Source: an uncultured Lachnobacterium sp.
GTDB taxonomy: Bacteria; Bacillota; Clostridia; Lachnospirales; Lachnospiraceae
DNA: 29,247 nucleotides
Assembly (NCBI GenBank): GCA_945971355.1
Contig: CAMFPD010000006.1
Coordinates: 1-29,247, forward strand
Direction: 5' to 3'
Part shown: piece after piece, positions 7,755-16,197 of the stretch
Layout of the letters: each line of letters starts with the position of its first letter
Numbering within the stretch: position 1 is the stretch's first letter
The notes under the pieces: model-generated
What the model was told of the DNA's origin: nothing
Database searches by the model: none
The model's input: only the letters and a program-made list of their open reading frames with translations
Position numbers and translations under genes: made by a program

Positions 7755-9251
7755 ATGTTAGCAGTAAAAAATTACAAGTTTTGGTTTTGTACAGGTTCAC
7801 AGGATCTCTACGGAGATGAGTGCCTGGCAAATGTAGCGGCACATTCAAAGGAAATCGTTGCAAAGCTTAATGAGTCTGGGGTGCTTCCATATGAGGTAGA
7901 ATGGAGACCAACACTCATCACAAATGAACTAATCAGAAAGACATTCAACGAGGCTAATATGGATGAGGACTGTGCCGGAGTTATTGTATGGTGTCATACA
8001 TTCTCACCAGCAAAGTCATGGATCCTTGGACTTAAGGAGCTTAGAAAGCCTCTTTTACATCTTCACACACAGTATAATGAGGAGATACCATACGACACAA
8101 TCGATATGGATTTCATGAATGAGAACCAGGCGGCTCATGGAGACAGAGAGTGGGGACACATTGTTTCACGTATGGGAATCGAGAGAAAAATCGTCGCAGG
8201 ACACTGGTCAGATCCAGTTGTTCAGGGCAAGATTGCATCTTGGATGCGCACAGCTGTCGGTGTTGTTGAGAGCAGCCACATTCGTGTAATGAGAGTTGCA
8301 GACAATATGAGAAATGTCGCCGTTACAGAAGGTGACAAGGTAGAAGCACAGATTAAATTCGGTTGGGAAGTTGATACATACCCAGTAAATGAAATTGCTG
8401 AGTGTGTTGATTCTGTTTCACAGTCAGACACAAATGCACTTGTTGATGAGTACTACGACAAGTATGACATTCTTCTCGAGGGTAGAGATCCGGAGGAATT
8501 TAAGAAGCATGTAGCAGTTCAGGCACAGATTGAGCTTGGATTTGAGAGATTCCTTGAGGAGAAGAACTATCAGGCCATTGTTACTCACTTTGGAGATTTA
8601 GGTTCTCTGAAGCAGCTTCCAGGTCTTGCAATCCAGAGACTTGAGGAAAAGGGTTATGGATTTGGTGCAGAGGGTGACTGGAAGGTTGCCGCTATGGTTA
8701 GACTTATGAAAATCATGACAGCTGGAATGAAGGATGCAAAGGGAACTTCGATGCTTGAGGATTACACATACAACCTTGTAAAAGGAAAAGAAGGAATTCT
8801 TCAAGCTCATATGCTTGAGATTTGTCCATCAATCTCTGACGGACCAATCAGCATCAAGTGCCAGCCACTTTCAATGGGAAATAGAGAGGATCCAGCAAGA
8901 CTTGTATTTACATCAAAGGAAGGAACAGGTATTGCTACATCACTTATTGATCTAGGAAACAGATTCCGTCTCATTATCAACACAGTTGATTGTAAGAAAA
9001 ATGAGAAGCCAATGCCAAAGCTTCCAGTAGCTACAAACTTCTGGACACCACAGCCAGACCTGTATACAGGTGCTGAAGCATGGATTCTTGCAGGTGGTGC
9101 TCACCATACAGCGTTTACTTATGATCTCACAGCTGAGCAGATGGGAGATTGGGCAGCAGCAATGGGAATTGAGGCTGTTTACATCGACAAGGATACAACA
9201 ATCAGAAACTTCAAACGTGACCTTATGCTTGGGGAAATTTTTTATAGATAG
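7755..9251 (+). CDS. araA: L-arabinose isomerase
   Basis: The 498-residue enzyme converts L-arabinose to L-ribulose in the cytoplasm with Mn2+. The N-terminus FWFCTGSQDLYG and the C-terminus FKRDLMLGEIF are AraA hallmarks. The metal/catalytic ligands can be placed at E306 (GAEGDWK), E335 (MLEDYTYN), H352 (AHMLEICPS) and H450 (GGAHHTAF), nearly identical to E. coli numbering. I start at ATG 7755, 5 nt after GGGAGG. A longer in-frame reading from about 7656 would run through the presumed operator/leader and adds residues absent from the family. It is the first structural gene after araR and is followed at 133 nt by the transketolase pair, with no visible terminator between. Confidence 0.96.
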   Translation: MLAVKNYKFWFCTGSQDLYGDECLANVAAHSKEIVAKLNESGVLPYEVEWRPTLITNELIRKTFNEANMDEDCAGVIVWCHTFSPAKSWILGLKELRKPLLHLHTQYNEEIPYDTIDMDFMNENQAAHGDREWGHIVSRMGIERKIVAGHWSDPVVQGKIASWMRTAVGVVESSHIRVMRVADNMRNVAVTEGDKVEAQIKFGWEVDTYPVNEIAECVDSVSQSDTNALVDEYYDKYDILLEGRDPEEFKKHVAVQAQIELGFERFLEEKNYQAIVTHFGDLGSLKQLPGLAIQRLEEKGYGFGAEGDWKVAAMVRLMKIMTAGMKDAKGTSMLEDYTYNLVKGKEGILQAHMLEICPSISDGPISIKCQPLSMGNREDPARLVFTSKEGTGIATSLIDLGNRFRLIINTVDCKKNEKPMPKLPVATNFWTPQPDLYTGAEAWILAGGAHHTAFTYDLTAEQMGDWAAAMGIEAVYIDKDTTIRNFKRDLMLGEIFYR

Positions 9252-9384
9252 ACCTTATTTCGCACAACACAGATTATGAAATATCGGATAATATGCAGTG
9301 TATTTTCCAGAAAAAATTAGATTAAATATTAAATTCATTTTATAGAGAGATTAGATTTGATAATTGATATAGAAAGGATAGAAA

Positions 9385-10221
9385 ATGAATACATTAGAGC
9401 TTCAGAAACAGGCTGTTGAAGTTCGTAAGGGAATCGTTGAGAGTGTTCACAGTGCAAAGGCTGGACACCCAGGCGGATCCCTTTCAGCAGCTGACATTTT
9501 TACATATTTATACTTTGAGGAAATGAATATTGACCCAAAGAATCCTAAGGATGAGAATCGTGACAGATTCGTACTTTCAAAGGGACATACAGCACCGGGA
9601 TTATATTCAGCACTTGCACACCGTGGATATTTTCCTGTTGAGGACCTTCTGACACTTCGTCACACAGGTTCTTACCTTCAGGGACATCCGGATATGAAGC
9701 ACATCCCAGGTGTAGATATGTCATCAGGTTCTCTTGGACAGGGACTTTCGGCAGCCGCAGGAATGGCTCTTGCAGGAAAGCTTCAGAATAAGGATTACAG
9801 AGTATACTCACTCCTTGGGGATGGAGAAATTCAGGAAGGTCAGATCTGGGAGGCAGCAATGTTCTCAGGATTTAGAAAGCTTGATAATCTCTGTGTAATC
9901 GTTGATAACAATAACCTTCAGATTGATGGAGCAGTTGATGAGGTATGCTCACCATACCCAATCGATAAGAAGTTTGAGAGCTTCAATTTCCACGTAATCA
10001 ATATTGATGGAAATGACTTTGAACAGATTCGTGCTGCCTTTGATGAGGCAAAAGCCACAAAGGGAATGCCTACAGCAATTATTGCTCATACAGTAAAAGG
10101 TAAAGGTGTTTCATTTATGGAGAATCAGGTAGGATGGCATGGAAAAGCTCCAAATGATGAGGAGTTTGCTATTGCAATGGAAGATTTAAGAAAGGCAGGT
10201 GAGGCACTGTGTCAGAAGTAA
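9385..10221 (+). CDS. Transketolase, N-terminal (TPP-binding) subunit
   Basis: This 278-residue protein is the first half of a split transketolase, which moves two-carbon units between pentose, tetrose and hexose phosphates. Visible are SVHSAKAGHPGGSLSAADI near the start, RFVLSKGHTAPGLYSALA, and the TPP motif running from LLGDGEIQEGQIWEAA to VDNNNLQIDG. The C-terminal IIAHTVKGKGVSFME completes the domain. AAAGGA stands before the ATG. It overlaps its partner subunit by 13 nt. Placement between araA and araD suggests it removes the D-xylulose 5-phosphate made from arabinose. A dedicated catabolic paralogue is likely, but a single cellular transketolase is possible. Confidence 0.93.
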   Translation: MNTLELQKQAVEVRKGIVESVHSAKAGHPGGSLSAADIFTYLYFEEMNIDPKNPKDENRDRFVLSKGHTAPGLYSALAHRGYFPVEDLLTLRHTGSYLQGHPDMKHIPGVDMSSGSLGQGLSAAAGMALAGKLQNKDYRVYSLLGDGEIQEGQIWEAAMFSGFRKLDNLCVIVDNNNLQIDGAVDEVCSPYPIDKKFESFNFHVINIDGNDFEQIRAAFDEAKATKGMPTAIIAHTVKGKGVSFMENQVGWHGKAPNDEEFAIAMEDLRKAGEALCQK

Positions 10222-11150
10222 AGAAAATCGCAACAAGAGATAGCTACGGCAATGCCTTAGTAGAAATTGGAAAAGAACATGAGAATCTTATAGTTCTCGA
10301 TGCAGACCTTGCAGCTGCAACAAAGACAGGAACTTTTAAGAAAGCCTTTCCGGAGCGCCACATTGACTGTGGAATCGCAGAGGCTAACATGACAGGAATA
10401 GCAGCAGGTATGTCAACCTGCGGATATGTGCCATTTATCAGTACATTTGCAATGTTTGCAGCAGGACGTTCATTTGAGCAGGTTCGTAACTCAATTGGAT
10501 ATCCACATCTCAACGTGAAAATCGGAGCAACACATGCTGGAATTTCTGTTGGAGAGGATGGTGCAACACACCAGTGTAACGAGGATATTGCTCTTATGAG
10601 AACAATACCTGGAATGGTAGTAATCAATCCTTGTGATGATGTTGAAGCAAGAGCTGCTGTTAAGGCAGCATACGAGCATGTTGGACCTGTTTACCTTCGT
10701 TTTGGACGTCTTGCAGCGCCAGTTATCAATGATGAAGCTACATACAAGTTCGAAATTGGAAAAGGTGTAGAACTTCGTGACGGAAAAGACTGCACAATTA
10801 TCGCAACAGGACTTTGTGTAGGAGAGGCACTTGCAGCAGCAGAGACACTTACAGCAAAGGGAATTGATGCACAGGTAATCAATATCCATACAATCAAACC
10901 TCTTGACGAGGAACTTGTACTTGCAGCAGCAGAGAAGACAGGCAGAATATTTACAGTTGAGGAGCATTCAGTAATTGGTGGACTTGGAGATGCTGTAGCA
11001 GCTGTTCTTTCTGAGAAGTGTCCTACAAAGCTTACAAAAATTGGTGTAAATGATGTGTTTGGTGAGTCTGGCCCAGCAGTAGAACTTCTTCATAAGTATG
11101 AGCTTGATGCTGAGGGAATCGCAAAGAGAGTCGAAGCAGAGATGAAATAA
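10209..11150 (+). CDS. Transketolase, C-terminal (pyrimidine-binding plus C-terminal domain) subunit
   Basis: The 313-residue partner subunit carries the pyrimidine-binding domain (DCGIAEANMTGIAAGMSTCG with the conserved Glu, then FISTFAMFAAGRSFEQVRN) and the C-terminal domain (IIATGLCVGEALAAAETL, FTVEEHSVIGGLG). Together with the preceding subunit it builds the two active sites of the dimer-like tetramer. The start is GTG 10209, inside the last codons of the first subunit, with AGGTGAGG upstream, so the two are translationally coupled at a 1:1 ratio. araD follows after 10 nt. Confidence 0.93.
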   Translation: MSEVKKIATRDSYGNALVEIGKEHENLIVLDADLAAATKTGTFKKAFPERHIDCGIAEANMTGIAAGMSTCGYVPFISTFAMFAAGRSFEQVRNSIGYPHLNVKIGATHAGISVGEDGATHQCNEDIALMRTIPGMVVINPCDDVEARAAVKAAYEHVGPVYLRFGRLAAPVINDEATYKFEIGKGVELRDGKDCTIIATGLCVGEALAAAETLTAKGIDAQVINIHTIKPLDEELVLAAAEKTGRIFTVEEHSVIGGLGDAVAAVLSEKCPTKLTKIGVNDVFGESGPAVELLHKYELDAEGIAKRVEAEMK

Positions 11151-11160
11151 GGAGCGAGAT

Positions 11161-11856
11161 ATGTTAGAAGAATTAAAAAAGCAGGTTTATGAGGCAAATA
11201 TGGAGTTGCCAAAGAGAGGCCTTATAACATATACATGGGGAAATGTTAGTGGAATTGACAGAGAGACGGGATACTTTGTAATCAAGCCAAGTGGTGTAAA
11301 TTATGATGAGCTTTCTCCTGATGATATGGTAGTGATGGACCTTGAGGGGAATAAAATAGAGGGAAAATATAAGCCATCATCTGATACCGCAACTCATCTT
11401 GAGTTATACAAGAAATACCCAGAGATAGGCGGAGTTGTTCATACACATTCACCTGAGGCAGTTGCATGGGCACAGGCAGGAAGAGACATTCCTCTTTATG
11501 GAACAACTCATGCAGATTACTTCTTTGGACCAATTCCATGTGCGAGAAATCTCACACCACAGGAGATTGATGAGGCATATGAGAAAAATACAGGACTTGT
11601 GATTATTGAGACATTCGAGGCTAGAAAAATCAATCCTGTATACACACCGGCTGTGCTTTGCCAGAACCATGGTCCATTTACATGGGGAAAGGATGCGGCT
11701 GAGGCTGTTCACAATGCAGTTGTACTGGAGGAAGTGGCTAAGATGGCAAGAAACACAGAGGCATTAAATCCAAATGTCAAGCCAGCTCCAGACTGTATCA
11801 AGGAGAAGCATTTCTATCGTAAGCATGGCGCAAATGCATACTACGGACAGAACTAA
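11161..11856 (+). CDS. araD: L-ribulose-5-phosphate 4-epimerase
   Basis: The 231-residue class II aldolase-fold enzyme converts L-ribulose 5-phosphate to D-xylulose 5-phosphate. Metal and catalytic residues are visible as D75 (SSDTATH), H94 and H96 (VHTHS) and H170 (QNHGPF), one position off the E. coli enzyme. THADYF and the length match AraD rather than fuculose aldolase. AAGGAGCG precedes the ATG. It is the last gene of the arabinose operon, which ends in a strong terminator. No ribulokinase gene (araB), whose product feeds this enzyme, lies in the window. Confidence 0.95.
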   Translation: MLEELKKQVYEANMELPKRGLITYTWGNVSGIDRETGYFVIKPSGVNYDELSPDDMVVMDLEGNKIEGKYKPSSDTATHLELYKKYPEIGGVVHTHSPEAVAWAQAGRDIPLYGTTHADYFFGPIPCARNLTPQEIDEAYEKNTGLVIIETFEARKINPVYTPAVLCQNHGPFTWGKDAAEAVHNAVVLEEVAKMARNTEALNPNVKPAPDCIKEKHFYRKHGANAYYGQN

Positions 11857-11868
11857 ATAAGGATTAAA

Positions 11869-11912
11869 GCGAGCACAAGTTGGCCATAAGAGTCAGCTGT
11901 GCTCGTTTTTAT
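11869..11912 (+). terminator. Intrinsic terminator of the arabinose operon
   Basis: CGAGCACA (11870-11877) pairs with TGTGCTCG (11898-11905), with further pairing possible between the arms, and is followed by five T residues. It starts 13 nt after the araD stop. Confidence 0.85.
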
Positions 11913-11915
11913 TTA

Positions 11916-11944
11916 TTGAATATGCATTTAATTTAGGTTATACT
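11916..11944 (+). promoter_or_regulatory. Promoter of the D,D-carboxypeptidase gene
   Basis: TTGAAT (11916-11921) and TATACT (11939-11944) are separated by the ideal 17 bp. The leader to the start at 12095 would be about 145 nt, in which I see no recognised riboswitch. Confidence 0.55.
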
Positions 11945-12094
11945 ACATTGGATATGGCAAATTTCACAATCGCATAGGGAAGCATTCTCATAGATTAAAT
12001 TAGTAATTTATTGGGAGTGAAATCTGAAAAGGAATGTGGCAAACCCATATGGAATAAAATAAATTAAAACAATAGCGGTAAGGATAGATTAGAA

Positions 12095-13174
12095 ATGAGA
12101 GATATGAGAAGAAGAAAAGCGTCAAAGCGCCGTCAGGAGCTTTTTAGAAAATATATTAAATGGGGTATTGCTGTAATTTTGGTATTTGCGATTATTTTGG
12201 TGGTCGGAAAAGTGAAGAAATCTGATGGCAGTGCAGAGGGAACAGAGAGCGTAAATGCACCAGAGCTGTTATCAAATATGGTGGTTGGAACAACGGATGA
12301 GCTTAATTCATCTACTGAGGCAGATAACAATGGAGCAGAAGAGGTAGATAAAGAGGTTGATTATTATGTTGCACATGAGACAGATTCAACTGTAAGACTT
12401 GGTGATGAGATTGATAGTGGATATGCCATAGTAATAGATGAAGAAACTGGTGAAATTGTAGCGGAGAAAAACTCAAGAGAGCGAATGAGCCCTGCTTCAA
12501 TGACAAAGGTACTCACTGTGCTTGTGGCGGCAGAGCATATAACGGAGGAACAGCTTGATGATACGATAGTTATTTCTCAGGAGGCAATTGATTTTGCATT
12601 TTCAAATGGATGTAGCAATGCTGGATTTATAGCAGGAGAAACTGTAACGGTAAGGGATTTGTTTTACGCAACCATCCTACCATCAGGAGGAGAGGCTGCT
12701 GGACAGCTGGCAATGTATGTGGCAGGTTCAACAGAGGCATTTGCCGATATGATGAATGAAAAACTGGCAGAGCTTGGCTGTGGGGAGACTTCCCATTTTA
12801 CAAACTGTGTAGGAATATATGGGGAGGATCATTACAGTACAGTATATGATATTGCTATGATAATGAAAGCGGCAATGGATAACGAAATATGCAGACCGGT
12901 TTTATCTGCACATGTATATACGACCACATTAACGGAGCAGAATCCAGAGGGCCTTGTGTGCTCTAACTGGTTTCTTAGAAGAATTGAGGATAAAATGGAA
13001 TCTGGTGAAGTTATCGGAGCAAAAACTGGTTATGTAGATCAGGCAGGAAGCTGCTCAACAAGTCTTGGTCAGGGAGAAAACGGAAAAACATACATCTGTG
13101 TAACTGGTTCTGCAAGTAGTAGCTGGGCGTGTATTTATGACCATGTATATCTGTATGGGACATACGGTAAGTAA
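12095..13174 (+). CDS. Membrane-anchored D-alanyl-D-alanine carboxypeptidase (peptidase S11)
   Basis: The 359-residue protein trims the terminal D-Ala of peptidoglycan stem peptides outside the cell. A very basic N-terminus (MRDMRRRKASKRRQ) precedes one membrane helix at about residues 25-43, giving an uncleaved N-anchor. The catalytic SxxK is S135-M-T-K138 and the KTG triad is at 310-312 (GAKTGYVDQAG). The second motif, usually SGN, reads S197-G-G in ILPSGGEAAGQLA, so the Asn is replaced. S11 members with a non-Asn residue there do exist, so activity is likely retained. There is no C-terminal PBP5-like domain or amphipathic anchor. It has its own promoter. AGGA lies 10 nt before the ATG. Confidence 0.88.
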   Translation: MRDMRRRKASKRRQELFRKYIKWGIAVILVFAIILVVGKVKKSDGSAEGTESVNAPELLSNMVVGTTDELNSSTEADNNGAEEVDKEVDYYVAHETDSTVRLGDEIDSGYAIVIDEETGEIVAEKNSRERMSPASMTKVLTVLVAAEHITEEQLDDTIVISQEAIDFAFSNGCSNAGFIAGETVTVRDLFYATILPSGGEAAGQLAMYVAGSTEAFADMMNEKLAELGCGETSHFTNCVGIYGEDHYSTVYDIAMIMKAAMDNEICRPVLSAHVYTTTLTEQNPEGLVCSNWFLRRIEDKMESGEVIGAKTGYVDQAGSCSTSLGQGENGKTYICVTGSASSSWACIYDHVYLYGTYGK

Positions 13175-13324
13175 TGAAAACTAAGAGAAATGATAGATGT
13201 TAGGTAGGATATGCCATAAGTTTGAGTAAGAGACGGCATAATACGAATTTATTTCGCATGTGATACAAAACGTTAGAGTAATGTGGGTTTACACGCATCA
13301 TGGTATATAAAATGGAGAGTAAAA

Positions 13325-14740
13325 ATGTCGATAAGAGATAACAAGCCAAGAAAAAATAGTAAAAACAGTGAAAAGGCACAAGACACAAGAAAAATAAAAG
13401 GTAAAAATACAAATTATAAAAAAGTAAAGAATGAAAATATAAAAGGAGCAGAAAAGCCGATAAACAAAAGCAATATTACAAAAATTAAAAATAAATTTAA
13501 CAATTCGAACAAAGAGATAGTAACATCAGATAAGTCAACCGTAGATAAAAAATCGAGACAACAGCCTTCGAAGATTGTGAACATAACAGATGATATGGTA
13601 TGTCCATATGCAAAAAAGTGCGGTGGATGTGATTATCAGGGAATGGACTACACGAAGCAGCTTGAAAAAAAGCAGGACTACATGAAAAGGCTTATGAAGC
13701 CATTTTGCAAGGTGGAGCCAGTTGTGGGAATGGACAACCCATATCATTACAGACATAAGGTGCATGCTGTGTTTGACTGTAATCATGGTCAGGTTGTAGC
13801 GGGAGTATATAAGAAGAATACTCATGATGTTGTAGATGTAATCAGCTGTCAGATAGAGGATTCCGAAGCTGACGCAATAATAAGGGATATCAAAGGCTTG
13901 CTCAAGTCCTTTAAAATCAAGACATATGATGAGGACACTGGATATGGCTTACTTCGCCACGTGCTTATCAGAAAAGGATATGCCACAGGAGAGATAATGG
14001 TAGTGCTTGTGCTTGCATCGCCTATTCTCCCTTCAAAGAATAATTTTGTTAAGGCACTTCGCAAAAATCACCCAAACATCAGTACAGTCGTTATTAATGT
14101 GAATGATAAGAGGACAAGCATGGTGCTTGGAGAGAGAAATATAACGGTATATGGTAAAGGCTTTATTGAGGACAGGCTATGTGGCTGTACATTCAGAATA
14201 TCTCCCAACTCTTTCTATCAGGTAAATCCAAAGCAGACAGAGCTGTTGTATAACAAGGCAATAAGCTGTGCGGGGCTTACTGGCAAGGAAAAAGTTATAG
14301 ATGCATACTGTGGAACAGGGACAATCGGAATTATAGCGAGCTCTAAGGCAAAAGAGGTCATAGGAGTCGAATTGAACAAGGACGCAATCAGGGATGCAGT
14401 AACTAATGCAAAACGAAACAATATAAAAAATATCAGATTTTTCAATGATGATGCAGGAAAGTTCATGGTGGATATGGCACAGAAGGGAGAGACAGCGGAC
14501 GTAGTAATTATGGATCCACCTAGAACTGGCAGTGATGAAGCATTCATGTCATCGGTAGTTAAGCTGTCACCTAAAAAGGTGGTGTATGTGTCATGTGGCC
14601 CAGATACATTGGCAAGGGATTTGAAATATTTCACCAGCCATGGCTACAAGGTGAAGGAGTGTACGCCGTTTGATTGCTTCCCGATGACTGAACATATAGA
14701 AAGTGTTTGTCTTCTGTCTAAAGTGAATAATCGAGACTAG
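13325..14740 (+). CDS. rlmD: 23S rRNA (uracil-C5)-methyltransferase, RlmD/RumA family
   Basis: The 471-residue enzyme should methylate a uracil of 23S rRNA using SAM. An iron-sulfur motif with C93, C99 and C102 (CPYAKKCGGC) comes first, then the family core: SPNSFYQVNPKQTELLY, the SAM loop DAYCGTGTIGI, MDPPRTG, and the nucleophilic Cys in YVSCGPDTLARD, ending with EHIESV. The TRAM RNA-binding domain usual at the N-terminus is absent. In its place residues 1-82 are very rich in Lys and Asn and look disordered. ATG 13325 is chosen because GGAGAG lies 5 nt upstream. The longer frame from 13283 has no such site. Clostridia carry several paralogues of this family, so the target base (U1939 or U747) is uncertain. 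Confidence 0.88.
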   Translation: MSIRDNKPRKNSKNSEKAQDTRKIKGKNTNYKKVKNENIKGAEKPINKSNITKIKNKFNNSNKEIVTSDKSTVDKKSRQQPSKIVNITDDMVCPYAKKCGGCDYQGMDYTKQLEKKQDYMKRLMKPFCKVEPVVGMDNPYHYRHKVHAVFDCNHGQVVAGVYKKNTHDVVDVISCQIEDSEADAIIRDIKGLLKSFKIKTYDEDTGYGLLRHVLIRKGYATGEIMVVLVLASPILPSKNNFVKALRKNHPNISTVVINVNDKRTSMVLGERNITVYGKGFIEDRLCGCTFRISPNSFYQVNPKQTELLYNKAISCAGLTGKEKVIDAYCGTGTIGIIASSKAKEVIGVELNKDAIRDAVTNAKRNNIKNIRFFNDDAGKFMVDMAQKGETADVVIMDPPRTGSDEAFMSSVVKLSPKKVVYVSCGPDTLARDLKYFTSHGYKVKECTPFDCFPMTEHIESVCLLSKVNNRD

Positions 14741-14815
14741 ATGAAACAACGAAATAATTTTGCTAGGCTCTACATTTTATCCATGGTTTCGTTCAGGAAA
14801 AAGGGATTGGAGTAA

Positions 14816-15181
14816 ATGAAAATAGAAATCGACATTGATGAAAAATATTCAGATATTGCGGTGGAGCGAAAAACCTTTGTCTACACGAAGGATGAATCCT
14901 ACGAGATAGATTTAAGGCTATATGAAGTGGAACAGCAGCTAATAGATTAGGGATTCATACGCATAAGTAAAACAACAATGGCACTATTTGCTACAGTATT
15001 TTCATGGTTTCCAGTTGGAAATATCAGAGCATGGATTGGATTTTTAATCTGTTTTATTTTCAGCACTGCAATAAGTGTGGGAATTAATAAGCTGGAAGAA
15101 AATGCTGAGGGCATGTTAAAACAATCTAGTTTAATTGGAGATAAACAAATAGAAAGAGACGGTTACAAAAATGAAATATGA
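14816..15181 (+). pseudogene. Relic of a LytTR regulator and its DUF3021 membrane partner
   Basis: ATG 14816 opens MKIEIDIDEKYSDIAV, the usual beginning of small LytTR-domain regulators. It jumps at once to FVYTKDESYEIDLRLYEVEQQL, which matches a later part of the domain. It then hits TAG at 14948-14950, and continues in the same frame with GFIRISKTTM, the F-RISKS segment of LytTR. The reading frame goes on into ATVFSWFPVGNIRAWIGFLICF, a membrane segment resembling the C-terminus of DUF3021 proteins, normally encoded just after such regulators. At least two internal deletions plus a nonsense codon are implied. An intact pair would need about 280 residues. A 67-codon open frame (14978-15181) may still be translatable. 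The family match is by eye. Confidence 0.6.
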
Positions 15182-16049
15182 AAAAGAAACTGTAGATAAA
15201 AACATACTTGAGATTATACTGAAAATATCTAATGAGAAAGTAGATAAAGTGAGTCAGGTGTGCGAACGTTATGGAGAAGGGGAGGACGATGTAAGATATT
15301 ATGATGTATATGAAGTTGATACTCCTTCAGGAAGTAAAATACTAAAGAAAACCTCACAAAGGGAGGTTTGTAATTATGAGAGATATTTACGGGATAGTGA
15401 TTTTGCGGTTCCTGCGTACTATGGAAAATATGAAGAGGGCGAAAATATCTGGATACTGATTGAAAATATCCATGGGAATGATTTGAGGGACATGACAGAT
15501 GCGGCAGCATTGTCTGCGGCGGATAGTCTTGCACATATCCAAAATGCGTACTGGATGAAAAAAACGGATGAGCGATTTGACATATACATAGAGCGAATTA
15601 ATAAACGCTATAATTATATAAAGGATGAACCAGTGATAGGGGAGGCTTATAAGTTATTTCTGGAACGTCAGTCAACATGTCCATTAACTTTATCAAATGG
15701 AGACTTTATGGAGTTTAATACGATAAGTCATAACGAGAGAGTATATGTTATAGATTGGGGCTTTGGGGGAATCATGCCATATTCGTTGGATATTGCTCGC
15801 TTTATTGCGCATGCAACGATTGACAGGGCTACATTTCCATTTTATATGAGCGATGAGCAAAAGAAGCTTTTTATTAATAGAGTCTATGACAAATTGGAAA
15901 CTAAACCAGAATTTTCTCAGTATATTTGTGATATTAAATTGGCTGTTCTGAATGAATACGTAGAGTTTATTGAAGCGGAAGAAGATGATGACAAGTGGTA
16001 TTATGAACATGCACTTAAATTGGCGGGTGAGATATTGAGCGTTAAGTAG
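15171..16049 (+). CDS. Aminoglycoside/choline kinase-fold phosphotransferase (APH family)
   Basis: The 292-residue protein has the APH fold: an N-lobe with an ILKKTSQREVCNYERYL Lys/Glu region, a hinge (IWILIENIHGNDL), and a C-lobe catalytic loop LSNGDFMEFN near residue 175 followed by VIDWGFGG, the metal-binding Asp equivalent to DFG/DWE. In the canonical HGDxxxxN loop the His is Asn here, while the catalytic Asp and metal-binding Asn remain. The substrate is unknown, with small-molecule or housekeeping kinases more likely than drug resistance. Its ATG overlaps the LytTR/DUF3021 relic by 11 nt and the Shine-Dalgarno site is weak, suggesting it was coupled to the lost gene or is poorly expressed. 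Confidence 0.75.
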   Translation: MKYEKETVDKNILEIILKISNEKVDKVSQVCERYGEGEDDVRYYDVYEVDTPSGSKILKKTSQREVCNYERYLRDSDFAVPAYYGKYEEGENIWILIENIHGNDLRDMTDAAALSAADSLAHIQNAYWMKKTDERFDIYIERINKRYNYIKDEPVIGEAYKLFLERQSTCPLTLSNGDFMEFNTISHNERVYVIDWGFGGIMPYSLDIARFIAHATIDRATFPFYMSDEQKKLFINRVYDKLETKPEFSQYICDIKLAVLNEYVEFIEAEEDDDKWYYEHALKLAGEILSVK

Positions 16050-16107
16050 ACTTGGGGAGAGTTTAATCATGTAATCAGAACAGTTCCAAACGGAAAGGGG
16101 GACAAAA

Positions 16108-16197
16108 ATGAAGATATTGATTCTAAATGGAAGTCCAAGAAAAGGAAATGTAGAAGCCTTAGAGGAACTTAGAGAAGAAGGTAAAAATGCTAGGTAA
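16108..16197 (+). pseudogene. N-terminal remnant of an NADPH-dependent FMN reductase/flavodoxin-fold protein
   Basis: After a strong AAAGGGGG site, ATG 16108 opens MKILILNGSPRKGN, the highly conserved FMN-phosphate loop start of this family (usual length about 180-210). It then continues for only 29 codons, EALEELREEGKNAR, before TAA. The SPRKGN loop is immediately followed by sequence that looks like the first helix and its end, so most of the gene is deleted. The exonuclease gene starts inside it in another frame (ATG 16187), and uses its AGAAGG as ribosome-binding site. A functional leader peptide is the less likely alternative. Confidence 0.6.

Noticed and set aside
10491..10967. 158-codon minus-strand open frame opposite the transketolase C-terminal subunit
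   Set aside because: It is Cys-rich nonsense mirroring the plus-strand GCA/TGT codon pattern and lacks a ribosome-binding site.
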